From Epiperipatus broadwayi (taxonomy: Eukaryota; Onychophora; Udeonychophora; Euonychophora; Peripatidae), in the NCBI GenBank assembly GCA_028023455.1, contig JAQFVV010000056.1, forward strand, positions 1 to 64,000: a DNA stretch of 64,000 nucleotides, in the 5' to 3' direction. Under the pieces are notes generated by a model that was not told the origin of the DNA, searched no databases, and saw only the letters and a program-made list of their open reading frames with translations. The translations under genes were made by a program, and so were the position numbers. Shown here piece after piece: positions 22,936 to 33,250 of this stretch; within the stretch, counting starts at the first letter, position 1; every line of letters starts with the position of its first letter.

Positions 22936-25020
22936 CCACCTATGAAGCATCCTAATGAAGACACTGCAGAATTGGATATTTTGAGTAAAAAAAAACCAGG
23001 TATTTCAAGATTGTAATGTTCTTAATAAACACAGAAAGTGGTCATTGATTAGTGAAATGTAAGACACATGTTAATGCAAAACTAGAAAGACAAAAAATAT
23101 TTCAAAAAATAATATTCACAGTTGATATTCCTACTCTTCAAAACCATTCCAATGAATTTAAATTAGAACTTCCAAACCATTTTCAAATATTAACAGATTT
23201 TGAACAAGATTTGGATTTGAATACAATCAATAAAAAGATAACTGATATGCTTTCAAAAATTACAACAAAGATAACTGGTAGAAAAAAGCAGTAATTGCCC
23301 AATAAAATTTCTAGTGAGACTAGAATTTATGAAAAAATAAAAAAATATAAAAATAATGTCTTAAAAAGGATTGAATATCTAGAATTTTGTAAAATGGTGT
23401 GACAAAGAGTTGATAATGATATAAGAAAGTATAGTATAATTGTGAACTAGCAAGGAAGGTTATAGACTAAAAAGAGCAATGACATCATTAAGAGTTCTAT
23501 CAAGAAACATAATAAAGAACAAGTACCTTCAACAATTATTATATCTTCTGAATTTCCCAGGATTTTAAATGAAAAAGTGAGACAAGCACTTAAATTTATA
23601 AAGAAGGGAAAAGCTCCCATGTGATGATGGAATTATAACTGGTATCTCAAAAAAGCAGGTGAAGAAATAGAAAAAAAAGTTCACAAAGTTATAAACTAAA
23701 TCTCTAAATGATAAAGCTTTATCAAATGATTGGAAGAATGCAATTGTAATATTTTAACAAAGGTGATAAAAATATATTAGAAATTACACACTTATCAGCC
23801 TTTTATCTGTTTTTCACAAAATTTTTACCAAGATAATTACAACTCATCTACAGAACATTCGATTTCAACCAACCAAGAGAACAAGCTGGATTTAAAAATA
23901 GTTTTATATTGTGAATCATATCCATGTATTGAGAAAACCTATAAAAAGATCCAATGATTGAAAATTATCATTATGCTTTGGATTTGAAACATTGTGAAAA
24001 GGCATTTGGTTCTATATGCATTTCTTCACTGATTAAAGGATTGGATCAACAAGATATAGCCCAGAATATTGTCATATTCTGAAAAATATTGATTAAAATA
24101 CAATAACAATTAGGTTACATAATGATACTAAATGGATTAACATTGAGAAGGATATATGATAGGGTGACTCCACATCTCCCAAATATTTTACAGCAGTGCT
24201 GCAAGAAGTATTTTGTAGATTAGAATGGGAAGCTAAAGGAATAAAAGTAAATGGAGATTATTTAAGTCATCTAGATTTTGCAGGTGATATACTTTTTGCA
24301 AATAATGCTTTAGAGCTTCAGGCAATGTTGCTAGAGTTAACAGATGAAAGTAAAAAAGTAGGACTAAAGGTAAATGTTAAAAATATTAAAGTAATATCCA
24401 ATAAATTTTCTCAAAGAATGAAAATAAAGATTGAATTAAAAGAAGTTAATAATTACAAATATCTTGGTTAGATTATTACTACAAATAGAAACATAATGGA
24501 TGAAATTAATCAAAGAATTAAACTTGATTGCAGTGCTTTTGGTAAAAATAACTTAATATTAAAAGGAAATATGCCTATGTGTTTGAAAATAAAGGTTTTG
24601 AATAAATGTGTTTGATCACTTCTTATTTATGGATTTGAGACTCAGACACTTAACAAAAAGCAATACAAAAATTTCAGACTACTTAAAAAGTATGGAGAAA
24701 TGCATGCTAGAATTTAATAAAAAAAGATCAAAAACAAAATATGTGGATAATAGAACAAAGAGGTGATACTGACATCATTGAAAGAAATAAGAGACTGAAG
24801 TAAAGTTGGGCTGGATATATAGCTAGAAGAGATAATAATAAATGAAATTGAAAATCTTAAACTAGATTCCATGAAAGAGATCACATAACAGATAAATAAA
24901 TAAAATAAGGAAGTATACAGGGATGATATTGAAAAGAGAGGTTGGAGATCAGAGAAAATGGATTGGACTTGGAGAGCTCTTCATCCTGCAGTGGATTTAT
25001 AATGTTTGAAATAATGCTGA
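22936..25020 (+). mobile_element. RTE-type LINE copy C, 5'-truncated and decayed
   Basis: Homologous to copies A and B. It starts in the last part of the endonuclease (KHPNEDTAELDI, matching the region before SDHRLV) and runs through reverse transcriptase to near the end of the ORF. Open fragments remain at 23052-23294 and 24196-24471. In the second, the RT metal-binding motif reads FAGD instead of FADD, removing one catalytic Asp. The frame then ends at TAG (24469-24471) after NNYKYLG, exactly where copy B also has TAG and copy A has CAG. Many frameshifts are present elsewhere. The 3' end resembles copy B until about 25010 (ILQWIY) but lacks the trinucleotide tail. I found no target duplication. 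Confidence 0.85.
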
Positions 25021-25800
25021 TCAATAATTGTACAAATAGTTAGTTGGATTGACTATGAACTGAACTACCTGAAAAACTCATGAATTGCTTTCTAATCTTA
25101 AGATGTTTAATGAATTTTGGGGGGAACTTAGATGATGTGTTATAAGCATATTAGTTAAATGCAGTGCACAGTGAGATTCTTTCTGAGTGTATAAATATAT
25201 CGAGTACTTTACATTTTAGTGATGGTGTGGATGTTTTCATAAATAACTTGAAAACAGCAAAAAATATTACTTAAGCTAGCCATTTAACATGAAATTAGAA
25301 TGAAAAATAAATAACAAAAAAAAAAAACAAGGTTCAATGCTTTTTCTAAACGAAAATATAAAAAGTTTGACTTAATAAATTATAAGAAGTTTATAACTAT
25401 TAATACATTAATCGAATTATTAATTTAGATGAAACATAAATGGATAAAAGTAATTGTTGAATTAAAATTAGATGAAGTATTTTTGATAAAAAATAATATT
25501 AATAGACATGTCTACATATTTGAAAAAGATTTTTTTATTATGTGTATGTTACTTTGCTATATAATAGATGATTAATACAAAGACTATAATAAACACAATA
25601 AAATATGATAAGATGTTGGATTAACAAAGACAAAGTGAAAGCAAAATATATGGGTGAGACAAGTAACAAACAACACTAATATCATTAAAAGTATTAAAAT
25701 ATCAAATCACAGTTAGATCGAGCACTGAGTAAAAAAGATTTTAAAAAATGGATATGTAAATTTTATAATTTAGAGTTTACTTCTTTTTTCTATTTTGTTT
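25021..25800. other. AT-rich spacer between RTE copies C and B
   Basis: Nothing is recognised apart from A/T runs. The two LINE copies lie tail to tail, C on the plus strand and B on the minus strand. Confidence 0.55.
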
Positions 25801-25811
25801 TTAAATCTAAT
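25801..25811. repeat. Target-site duplication of RTE copy B (3' side of element)
   Basis: TTAAATCTAAT here is identical to 29113-29123 and directly abuts the (CAT)n tail of the element. Confidence 0.88.
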
Positions 25812-25825
25812 CATCATCATCATCA

Positions 25826-26387
25826 TCAACAACCATTATCAATCCACTGCAGGATAAAGGTCTCTCCAAGTTTAATCCATCTTCTCCGATCTTTAGCTTC
25901 TCTTCTCCATAACACCCCTGCACAATTTCTTATTTCAGCCATCCATCTCACATGTGGTCTCTTTCTGGGTCTTTTACAATCTCTTGGAAGCCAGTTTAAA
26001 ATTTCACTTGTCCATCTATTATCATCTCTTCTAGCAATATGTCCAACCCAACTCCATTTCAATCTTTTAATTTTTTTCAATAAGGTCAGTAACACCTGTT
26101 TGTTGTCTTACCCATACATTGCGTTTTCGATCTCTTCTTGTTAGTCCCAACATACATCTCTCCATACTTCTTTGAGTGGTCTGAAGTCTCTGTATTGCTC
26201 TTCTATTAAGTGTCCAAGTCTCAGATCCATAAGTAAGAACTGGTAAAACACATTTGTTAAAAACCATCCTTTTCAAACACATAGGCATATTTCCTTTTAG
26301 TATCAAGTTATTTCTACCAAAAGCACTCCAGCCAAGTTTAATTCTATGATTAATTTCCTCCATTATGTTTCCATCTGTATTAATAAT
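25826..26387 (-). pseudogene. RTE copy B ORF, C-terminal part after the TAG
   Basis: Downstream of the TAG at 26388-26390 the frame continues with IINTDGNIMEEINHRIKLGW (Met at 26363) and QRTTLERRAIQ-like residues seen as TLNRRAIQRLQTTQRSMERC. It then reads RRDRKRNVWVRQQTGVTDLI and shifts frame at a T7 run (26071-26077; copy A has the run one shorter and stays in frame). The next frame gives KRLKWSWVGHIARRDDNRW and ends WRREAKDRRRWIKLGETFIL then QWIDNGC, the common C-terminal signature of RTE-like proteins. The function of this region is not well defined; it probably binds nucleic acid. Confidence 0.85.
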
Positions 26388-27404
26388 CTAACCAAGGTAT
26401 TTGTAACTGTTAACTTCTTCTAATTCTTCATAATCAATCTTTATTTTCATATTTTGAGCAAATCGATTAAACATTATTTTAGTCTTTTTAACATTTATCT
26501 TTAGTCCTACTTTTCTACTTTCATCTGCTAACTCCTGCAACATTTCCTGCAGCTCTGAAGCATTATTTGCAAAAACAACTACATCATCTGCGAAATCTAA
26601 ATGACTTAAATACTCTCTATTTACTTTCACTCCTTTAGTTTCCCATTTTAATCCACAAAATACTTCTTGCAGCACTGCTGTAAAGAGTTTTGGAGATATG
26701 GAGTCACCTTGTCTTACACCTTTCTCAATGTTGATTTTTCCAGTATCATTATGTAATCTAATTGTTGCTGTTGCATTTTTATAAATATTCTTTAAAATAT
26801 GACAATATCCTGGATCTATACCTTGATGATCCAATGCTTTAATCACTGAAGAAATGTGTATAGAATCGAATGCCTTTTCATAATCTACAAATCCAAAACA
26901 TAATGACAACTCATATTCGTTTGTCCTTTCTATGACTTCTCTCAATACCTGGATATGATCTATTGTACTAAAACCACTTTTAAATCCAGCTTGTTCTCTT
27001 GGTTGGTGGAAATCCAAAGTTCTCTGTAGACAAGTTGTAATTATCTTGGTAAAAATTTTATATAAAACTGATAAAAGGCTGATAGGTCTGTAATTTCTAA
27101 TATCTTCTTTATCACCTTTTTGAAATATTAATATTATTACTGCATTCTTCCAATCTTCCGGTACATCTTTATCATTTAGATATTTGGTATATAACTTTGC
27201 TAAAATTGTTTCTATTTCTTCACCTGCTTCTTTTAATATATCAATTATAATTCCATCATTTCCTGGAGCCTTTCCTTTCTTCATACACTTAATTGCATGT
27301 CTCACTTCTTCATTTAAAATTCTGGGCAATTCGGAAGATGTAATAGATATAGGAGGTACTTGTTCTTTATTACTATATAATTCTTGATAAAAATCTTCTA
27401 CCAA
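26388..27404 (-). CDS. RTE copy B reverse transcriptase domain (open segment)
   Basis: A 338-codon open segment carries the reverse transcriptase palm and fingers in order: GKAPGNDGIIIDILKEAG near residue 44, NYRPISLLSVLYKIFTKI near 103, QAGFKSGFSTIDHIQVLRE near 139, FGFVDYEKAFDSI near 169 (first catalytic Asp), VRQGDSISPKLFTAVLQEVF near 233, and LDFADDVVVFANNASELQ near 271 (FADD, the metal-binding Asp pair). It ends KTKIMFNRF ... YKYLG at TAG. All catalytic residues are present. The Met at 27404 is not a real start: the segment continues the endonuclease frame across a one-base shift at 27444-27449. The enzyme copies the element RNA at the nicked target. Confidence 0.92.
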   Translation of the reverse strand: MVEDFYQELYSNKEQVPPISITSSELPRILNEEVRHAIKCMKKGKAPGNDGIIIDILKEAGEEIETILAKLYTKYLNDKDVPEDWKNAVIILIFQKGDKEDIRNYRPISLLSVLYKIFTKIITTCLQRTLDFHQPREQAGFKSGFSTIDHIQVLREVIERTNEYELSLCFGFVDYEKAFDSIHISSVIKALDHQGIDPGYCHILKNIYKNATATIRLHNDTGKINIEKGVRQGDSISPKLFTAVLQEVFCGLKWETKGVKVNREYLSHLDFADDVVVFANNASELQEMLQELADESRKVGLKINVKKTKIMFNRFAQNMKIKIDYEELEEVNSYKYLG

Positions 27405-27406
27405 TT

Positions 27407-28786
27407 TTATGATGTCATCTCTCTTTTTAGTAATAATTCCATCTTTTTTCTTATTGCAGATATAAATTTCCTACCAATACCAAAATGTTGTTTAACATTT
27501 TTGAGACTTTTATTTTCTTCTACAGGTTTCCTTGCTATTTCACAGTTATAATTTCTTATATCATTTTCAACTCTTTTCCGTACCATTTTACAAAATTCAA
27601 GATATTCAATTCTTTTTAATACATCATTTTTGTATATCTTCATATTCCTTCTTTTCTTCATAAATTCTCTAGTCTCAGTAGAAATGTTATTAGTCAATTG
27701 CTGCTTTTTTCTACCAGCTATGTTTGTTGCAGTTTTTAAAAGTGTATCAGCTATTTTCATATTAATTTCATTCAAATCTGAATCATGTTCAAAATCTCCT
27801 AACACTTGAAACCTATTTGTAAGTTCTAATTTAAATTCATTAGAATGTTTCTGAAGATTAGGAATATCAACTGTAAATATTGTTTTTCTTAATAATTTTT
27901 GTCTCTCTAGTTTTACATTAACACGTAACTTACACCTTACTAATCGATGATCACTTCCTGTGTTAAATTTATTAAGAACATTACAATCTTGAAATATGTA
28001 TTTTCTGTTAGTCAAAACATAATCCAATTCTGCTGTACCTTCATTTGGATGCTTCCATGTCCATTTCCTTTTAATATTTTTCTCAAAAAATGAATTCATA
28101 ATATAAAGTTTTTCTATTTCTGCAAACTTCACAAGTCTATGTCCTCTCTCATTTCTATTACCATAACCAAAATTACCTACAGCAATTTCATCTTTCATTT
28201 GTCTACCAATTCTAGCATTAAAGTCTCCCATAACAATTTTAAAATGTTGTTTACTCTGATCAAAAGCCTTTTGTACATCCATATAAAAATCTTCTACTAC
28301 TTCATCACTATGAGAACTTGTTGGGGCATAAACCTGAATTATCTGCATTTGGTATCTGCTATTAAGTTGTATAACTAATCTTGCCTCTCTGTCCGATACA
28401 CCATCAATCTCCACAATATTGTTCTTCCACTTTTTATTTATAATGAATCCTACTCCACTTCTATTTCCAATATGTGTGCCTTTATAATAGAGTATATGTC
28501 CACTTTTTAAATCAATTGTTTCTTCTCCTTTTCTTCTATCTTCACAAAGTCCAATAATGTCCCATTTAATATAAGACAGTTCTTCTTCTAATTCTTGCAA
28601 TCTTCCTTCACTTGAAAGTGATCTGCAGTTGTAAGTACCTAAATAAAAAGTCGTCATCAAATGGCAGCCTGGGTCCGCAATCAGGGGATTCTTAGCACTC
28701 TCCGCCTTCAGCCACCAACCGCTGCCTTGGTTGGTGACTTTACAGCCTCCTGGGAATAAGGGCCATGCTTTATTTTTGTCTGTCAT
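27407..28786 (-). CDS. RTE copy B AP-endonuclease domain (open segment)
   Basis: A 459-codon open segment. The Mg-dependent exonuclease/endonuclease/phosphatase fold is shown by its motifs in order: GTYNCRSLSSEGRLQELEEE near residue 50, IIGLCEDRRKGEE near 77 (the catalytic Glu), IIQVYAPTSSHSDEVVEDF near 149, KIVMGDFNARIGRQ near 182 (Asp and Asn), AELDYVLTNRK near 253 and GSDHRLVRCKL near 277 (catalytic Asp-His). The last 160 residues are a basic linker to the reverse transcriptase. Such proteins are often annotated as craniofacial development protein 2-like in animal genomes because of this LINE. The start could be Met 28786 or Met 28657 (MTTFYLGTYN). The stop is reached only after a frameshift at the T6 run 27444-27449. 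The domain nicks target DNA for target-primed reverse transcription. Confidence 0.92.
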   Translation of the reverse strand: MTDKNKAWPLFPGGCKVTNQGSGWWLKAESAKNPLIADPGCHLMTTFYLGTYNCRSLSSEGRLQELEEELSYIKWDIIGLCEDRRKGEETIDLKSGHILYYKGTHIGNRSGVGFIINKKWKNNIVEIDGVSDREARLVIQLNSRYQMQIIQVYAPTSSHSDEVVEDFYMDVQKAFDQSKQHFKIVMGDFNARIGRQMKDEIAVGNFGYGNRNERGHRLVKFAEIEKLYIMNSFFEKNIKRKWTWKHPNEGTAELDYVLTNRKYIFQDCNVLNKFNTGSDHRLVRCKLRVNVKLERQKLLRKTIFTVDIPNLQKHSNEFKLELTNRFQVLGDFEHDSDLNEINMKIADTLLKTATNIAGRKKQQLTNNISTETREFMKKRRNMKIYKNDVLKRIEYLEFCKMVRKRVENDIRNYNCEIARKPVEENKSLKNVKQHFGIGRKFISAIRKKMELLLKREMTS

Positions 28787-29112
28787 AATTGTATATATGT
28801 ATTGGAAAAATATTTATCATTTACACAAACATTCATTCTGCTTATCAGGCACTGAGAAGAAAGACCATGGTGTTTCTTGATCTTAAACTCAGAGGTAAAA
28901 AGCCAATAAACTCACCATGCTGGCTAATGCGTGTTGGTGAGCAGCCCATCCATGTTCCTATACTATATGAATAATCACATAGTAATAACAGCTGCAACAA
29001 CAAGAACGTATGAAGTGGACATTAGGAATTTGCCCTGCTCGGTTCCTTTAAGGCCTCCAAGAGGAATCAAAGGGTCTCCCTTTCAGTTAATAGCAAACTC
29101 CTTTCTGCAGCC
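28787..29112 (-). other. 5' untranslated region of RTE copy B
   Basis: This block lies between the endonuclease ORF start and the target duplication at 29113-29123. It is GC-richer than the flanking DNA, which begins abruptly after 29123. No upstream ORF is recognised; it probably carries the internal promoter. Copies A and C lack this region because they are 5'-truncated. Confidence 0.7.
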
Positions 29113-29123
29113 TTAAATCTAAT
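29113..29123. repeat. Target-site duplication of RTE copy B (5' side of element)
   Basis: TTAAATCTAAT is identical to 25801-25811. The GC-raised element sequence ends at CTGCAGCC just before it. Confidence 0.88.
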
Positions 29124-30319
29124 AAAGCATTATAAATAGCATGAAAAAAAAAACAACTTCTTGAGATTTATGCCACTATTGCTTGAAATATGGAAAAGCC
29201 AAATTTTTTAAAAAAAAAAATAAGCTGGGTCCCAGAAAATTGTAAAAAATCTGAAAAAAAAAATATCACTAGTTAGATAAATGGATTTCAAAAAATATTT
29301 TAGAATGATGCACACTAAGAATTTAAAAACAAATAAGTGGATTAAATTTGAAGATACCTTCAATCTGTAATAAACTACTAATAGTCAAAAATAATGATAA
29401 ATAAATATTTATTTATAAAAAAAAATAAGGATAATTTCTTAATAGCAAATAGATCTATGGTTACAAATTAGAATTGTATTAATAAATAGTTTCAAAATTA
29501 TATTCAATGTTTCTTCCAAATTGATACTTATAACAACTCTATTAGATTAATGGATCTAATAAGATATCAATCTTATTAATAACACATTTTTAACATTTTA
29601 AAATTGTATTTGGTTTATTATTTTAAATTTGTATTTAATAAAGCATGAATTAATATAATAGTTCAAATAAATATATACACATAAAATTATTCCACAATAT
29701 TCGATTCACTTTGCAAAAAAAAATATTAAATAATAATCAAAAATTAGAAATAAATTTTTATTTCACAATGCAATCACAGTGACAGTAAAATAGTGCATGC
29801 ACATAGCTGATATAATTTATTTTGCTAATTTTTGTTTTTAATATTATTTTAGTTGGTAAACATGAAATTAATACAATAATATAAACTCCATACAATGAAA
29901 AATCATGAGGGAGAAGTTTTAAAATATAATATATATAAAATAATTAAAATTATATAAAATATCAACCAATGATGTAAACATTTTTTAAAAATCAATAACA
30001 AGTATTTAATAAATTCAAAAAAAAAATTTGCATAAACATATTAAATAATTTATGATCATTATAATTAATCTGTTTCTAACTAAATGTCTTGAGAAAATTT
30101 GGTATGATTATTTGATATTTAGTAGAAAATTGTGCATTTTCAACAGAAAATCTATGATCTAAGTGAGATCTCTTACAATATACATCAATAATTGTTTTGA
30201 ACTTATATAAGTGAATTACATCTAGTATATTATGTGTACCATAAATATCTCTAACAGATATGGCACAGTATTTGTCAAAAGTAAATGTACAATGCAATTC
30301 TGTAAAACAGATTAAATAA
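29124..30319. other. AT-rich DNA, no gene seen
   Basis: Many A runs of 7-10 bases and no coding or RNA feature. The minus-strand frame at 30076-30297 has no recognisable motif. Confidence 0.6.
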
Positions 30320-31557
30320 GCATTGCAACCCTCCAGCAGACACCTTTTACTTTATTAGCTGACTATAAAGTTGTTTTTTTTAGTCTAAAATGAAAACACA
30401 ATAATAATGTTTTCAATTTGACCTCATTAGCTTATATCATCATATAGATATGAACTCAGTTCATCATCCATACTTTTTGGTATCTTTGGTTCTATAATAA
30501 CCACAGTCACCATAATTCTATTGGACAGGATTGATATTAAACCACTAAACATCACATAATCACCATTTTTAAGCTTACACAAACTGTTTTCACAGAGGCA
30601 AAACTTTCCATACAGTAGCACCACTCAGTGCAAGTCAGAGTAATCAATAGATACAGGAAGGTTTGTGCATAAAATTCCTGTCTAGTGCTTACTCATTCAA
30701 TATCCCCAGACTAGTTTCTAACTTATAGCTTTCATCAGTGAGGAACTTTGTATCTGAGAGCACTGCACTTAGAACTTAGGATCTAATGTAATCTCCAGCA
30801 GCTACTTTTTACCTTATTAGCTAACTATAAAGCTTTGCATTCAAAGTAAAACACAATAATGTCTTCAAGCTCATTAGCTCATATAGTTGGACTCAAAACT
30901 TTATAATTAGCTAATAAGTTAAAAGGTGGCTGCTAGGGTTTGCATTAGTTCCTATGTTGTAGATGGAGTGCTCTCAGATTCAAGGCTCCTCATTGATGAA
31001 AGACACAAGATAAAAACTAGGCAGGAATATTAGATGAGTAGGCACTAGAGAAGGATTTTATACCCAAACCTTTCTGCATCCATGAGTGGTACTATAATAT
31101 TGAGAGCTTTAGCATTGTGAAAACAGCTTGTGTAAGCATAAGCAATGGTAATCACCTGATGTTTAGTTGTTTAATACCAATCCTGCCCAATAGTATTATG
31201 GTAAGTGTGGTTATTAAAAAACCAAAGACACCAAAATGTATGGGTGCTGAAGTGAGTTCAGATCTATACAACTATACAAGCTAATGAGCTTAAATTAAAA
31301 ACATGATTGCATTTTCATTTTGGACTCAAAGCTTTATAGTTAGTTAATAAGCAACACAGGAGAGTTGCATTAGAACCTAAGTTCTAAGTGCAGTGGTCTC
31401 AAATCCAAGGCTCCTCTCTGATGAAATCTACAAGTTAGAAAGTAGTCTGGGTTTATTGGAAGATCAGGCACTAGATAGGGATTTTATGTACAAACCTTTC
31501 TGCATTCATTGATTACTCTGGCTTGCACTGAGTTGTGCTACTGTTTAGTGGTTTACA
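30320..31557. repeat. Two short arrays of a 430-460 bp monomer in opposite orientation
   Basis: The left array (about 30320-30883) is on one strand: CTCCAGCAG...TTATTAGCTGACTATAAAG at 30331 recurs as CTCCAGCAG...TTATTAGCTAACTATAAAG at 30793, a period of about 462. The right array (about 30884-31557) is the reverse complement: CTCAAAACTTTATAATTAGC at 30891 recurs as CTCAAAGCTTTATAGTTAGT at 31325, a period of 434. Together they form a large imperfect palindrome with arms of about 480-520 bases around 30866-30884. Monomers differ by substitutions and small indels. One stretch of the monomer is open in the same frame in both arrays: minus 30427-30624, and plus near 31100-31260 (NGDYVMFSGLI against NGNHLMFSCLI). 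No known element family is recognised. Confidence 0.82.
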
Positions 31558-32039
31558 TTTATATATTCCAATAAAATTTAATCAGAATTATTACCAAAAA
31601 CAGACTGCATAGTTTTCCAATTGATATGCAACTAAAATTTATAATTAATGCTGCATGCATAATACCTTTTAATATCTGAATAATATATTTTTTACCAAAA
31701 TATATAAAAAAAAAGATATACCTTATATATAGTCTATTAATCTTAAGTGAAATGTTTAAAGCACTCAAAGTAAAATATTAAAAATTATTATGTTTTAGAC
31801 ATTAAGAAAGCTGGATATATTATGGCTAACTAATGCAGCAGACAATTATCCCAAATAGAGCAACTGAATATGTTGTATATGGACATAAACACTTGCAAGA
31901 GAAAACGTTCTAATTAATAAAATAAAATATGCATCTGATTTTTTTTTAAAAAAAGATTTATTACATGATTATTCAAAATACTAATGATATGTTCAGAAAT
32001 TAAATTTTAATCAATTGTTTAATGATGTCAACGTCAAAA
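31558..32039. other. AT-rich DNA, nothing recognised
   Basis: No coding, RNA or repeat feature is seen in this spacer between two repeat loci. Confidence 0.5.
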
Positions 32040-32200
32040 TGAAGCATTATACATTACTCGTCAGTTCAACATGAAATATGCATATTGGAGATCATTTAAT
32101 TATTTCATATGAATGTGGTCATGTTTATCAGTTATATAAAATGGAGTTGATAGCTGAAGAGAGCTTGAAAGATCTAAGTTCAAATCTCCTCTAGTTACAT
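32040..32200 (+). repeat. Dispersed repeat Y, copy 1
   Basis: The order of motifs GTCAGTTCAACATGAAATATG, TTTCATATGAATGTGGTCAT, TCAGTTATATAAAATGGAGT, GCTGAAGAGAG and GTTCAAATCTCCTCT is shared with 32527-32690 at moderate identity. The first part also matches segments at 42476-42530 (inverted) and 42670-42730. GTTCAAATC resembles a polymerase III B-box, but no A-box is convincing, so SINE status is only suggested. Confidence 0.55.
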
Positions 32201-32526
32201 CTAAATTCAGTATATACATTATACTGTTATTCAAATATTACAGATTCATCCTGAATTCTGCCCATCACTCTTCAGTATATTTAAATGAATATATTAAGGT
32301 CCCATATATGAGCACTCAGAATGACTTAAAATAAATATGGATATGTCAACAATATTGGCATCAACAAATGCTTTGAGCATTCCACCATCTGATTTTCAAT
32401 AATATGGATGACTGAAGAATTGGAGGGTGTAAAAGCTTGAAGTCTATGCATTATATTTTCAAGATTTGCTATCTTAATATAAACTGAGCACTGATTATAT
32501 ATGTGTGTGTTGAAGATGATCTGAAA

Positions 32527-32690
32527 CAACTGATGAGTGCCGGTTCAGCACAAAACATGTATATTAGAAAAAAACATCTTTTTCATATGTAAAATGTAGT
32601 CATGTGCGTCAGTTATAAAAGATGGAGTGAAAATCTGAAGAGAAAATGAAAGTCTGTGTTCAAATCCTCTTTGAATAAATGTAAAATTAA
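32527..32690 (+). repeat. Dispersed repeat Y, copy 2
   Basis: ACTGATGAGTGCCGGTTCAG, TTTCATATGTAAAATGTAGT, CAGTTATAAAAGATGGAGTG, TCTGAAGAGA and GTTCAAATCCTCTTTG follow the same order as in copy 1, about 485 bases upstream. Both copies are in the same orientation, so either two insertions or an old tandem duplication of 32.04-32.5 kb is possible. Confidence 0.58.
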
Positions 32691-33240
32691 TAAGTTAAGT
32701 CATTTTATTTAGCATTACAATTCAGATGAAACCTATTTATTAAAATAAATTTATTAAAATAAAATATCTGAGAACTCTACAGGGACATTGTAAATTATTT
32801 AGTTGCTAAAAGTAAATAATTGTAGAAATTTTGTTTAATAATTCAACTTAAGATATAATATGAGAGATTTGGTATTATTATTTTTCTTTCTTACATTTTA
32901 ATCAATGTCTGGAAATTTATATGTTTAGAATAAACCCAGACATTTGTGATCAGCTGCTATTCTGCATTACCATAGCAATGGAAAATTTTACCTCAGAAAA
33001 ATTTAAAAAAAGTAAAGAGTGTATTTGGTTAAAATAAAGAAAATATGCAATCAATATAACATTAGAACAGCTTTCCAAAGCTATTCCATGCTTTGAATAA
33101 TTCTAACTTCTACAAAGTCTAAGCTTAATAATAATTAGCATTAACCTAATGCACATACACTTTGTGGATTTAACTAATAATTATTATTACAATTTAAAAT
33201 ATCATGCTATATAAAATAAATATCTTATTTATTTAAAGTC
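32691..33240. other. AT-rich DNA, nothing recognised
   Basis: The stretch lies upstream of the Penelope-like relic. I looked here for reverse transcriptase residues of that element and saw none. Confidence 0.5.
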
Positions 33241-33250
33241 TAATCTTGAA

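Larger units (their letters stand above)
25812..29112 (-). mobile_element. Full-length RTE-type LINE copy B
   Basis: A 3301-bp non-LTR retrotransposon bounded by exact 11-bp direct repeats. In element order it has a 5' untranslated part (29112-28787), an AP-endonuclease domain, a reverse transcriptase domain, a C-terminal domain, and a 3' tail of GATGATGAT units (plus strand 25811-25829). One long ORF of about 980 codons is implied. It is broken by one shift at a T6 run (27444-27449), a TAG at 26388-26390 and one shift at a T7 run (26071-26077). All other catalytic motifs are intact, so it is recent compared with copies A and C. RTE elements copy by target-primed reverse transcription, nicking DNA with the endonuclease. 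The layout and trinucleotide tail are typical of RTE. Confidence 0.93.

Noticed and set aside
28139-28378. Plus-strand open frame opposite the RTE endonuclease
   Set aside because: It is the antisense shadow of the intact endonuclease frame.
30320-31557. CRISPR-like regular repeats
   Set aside because: Repeat units are over 400 bp, diverged and in two orientations, in animal DNA; no short identical direct repeats with unique spacers anywhere in the window.
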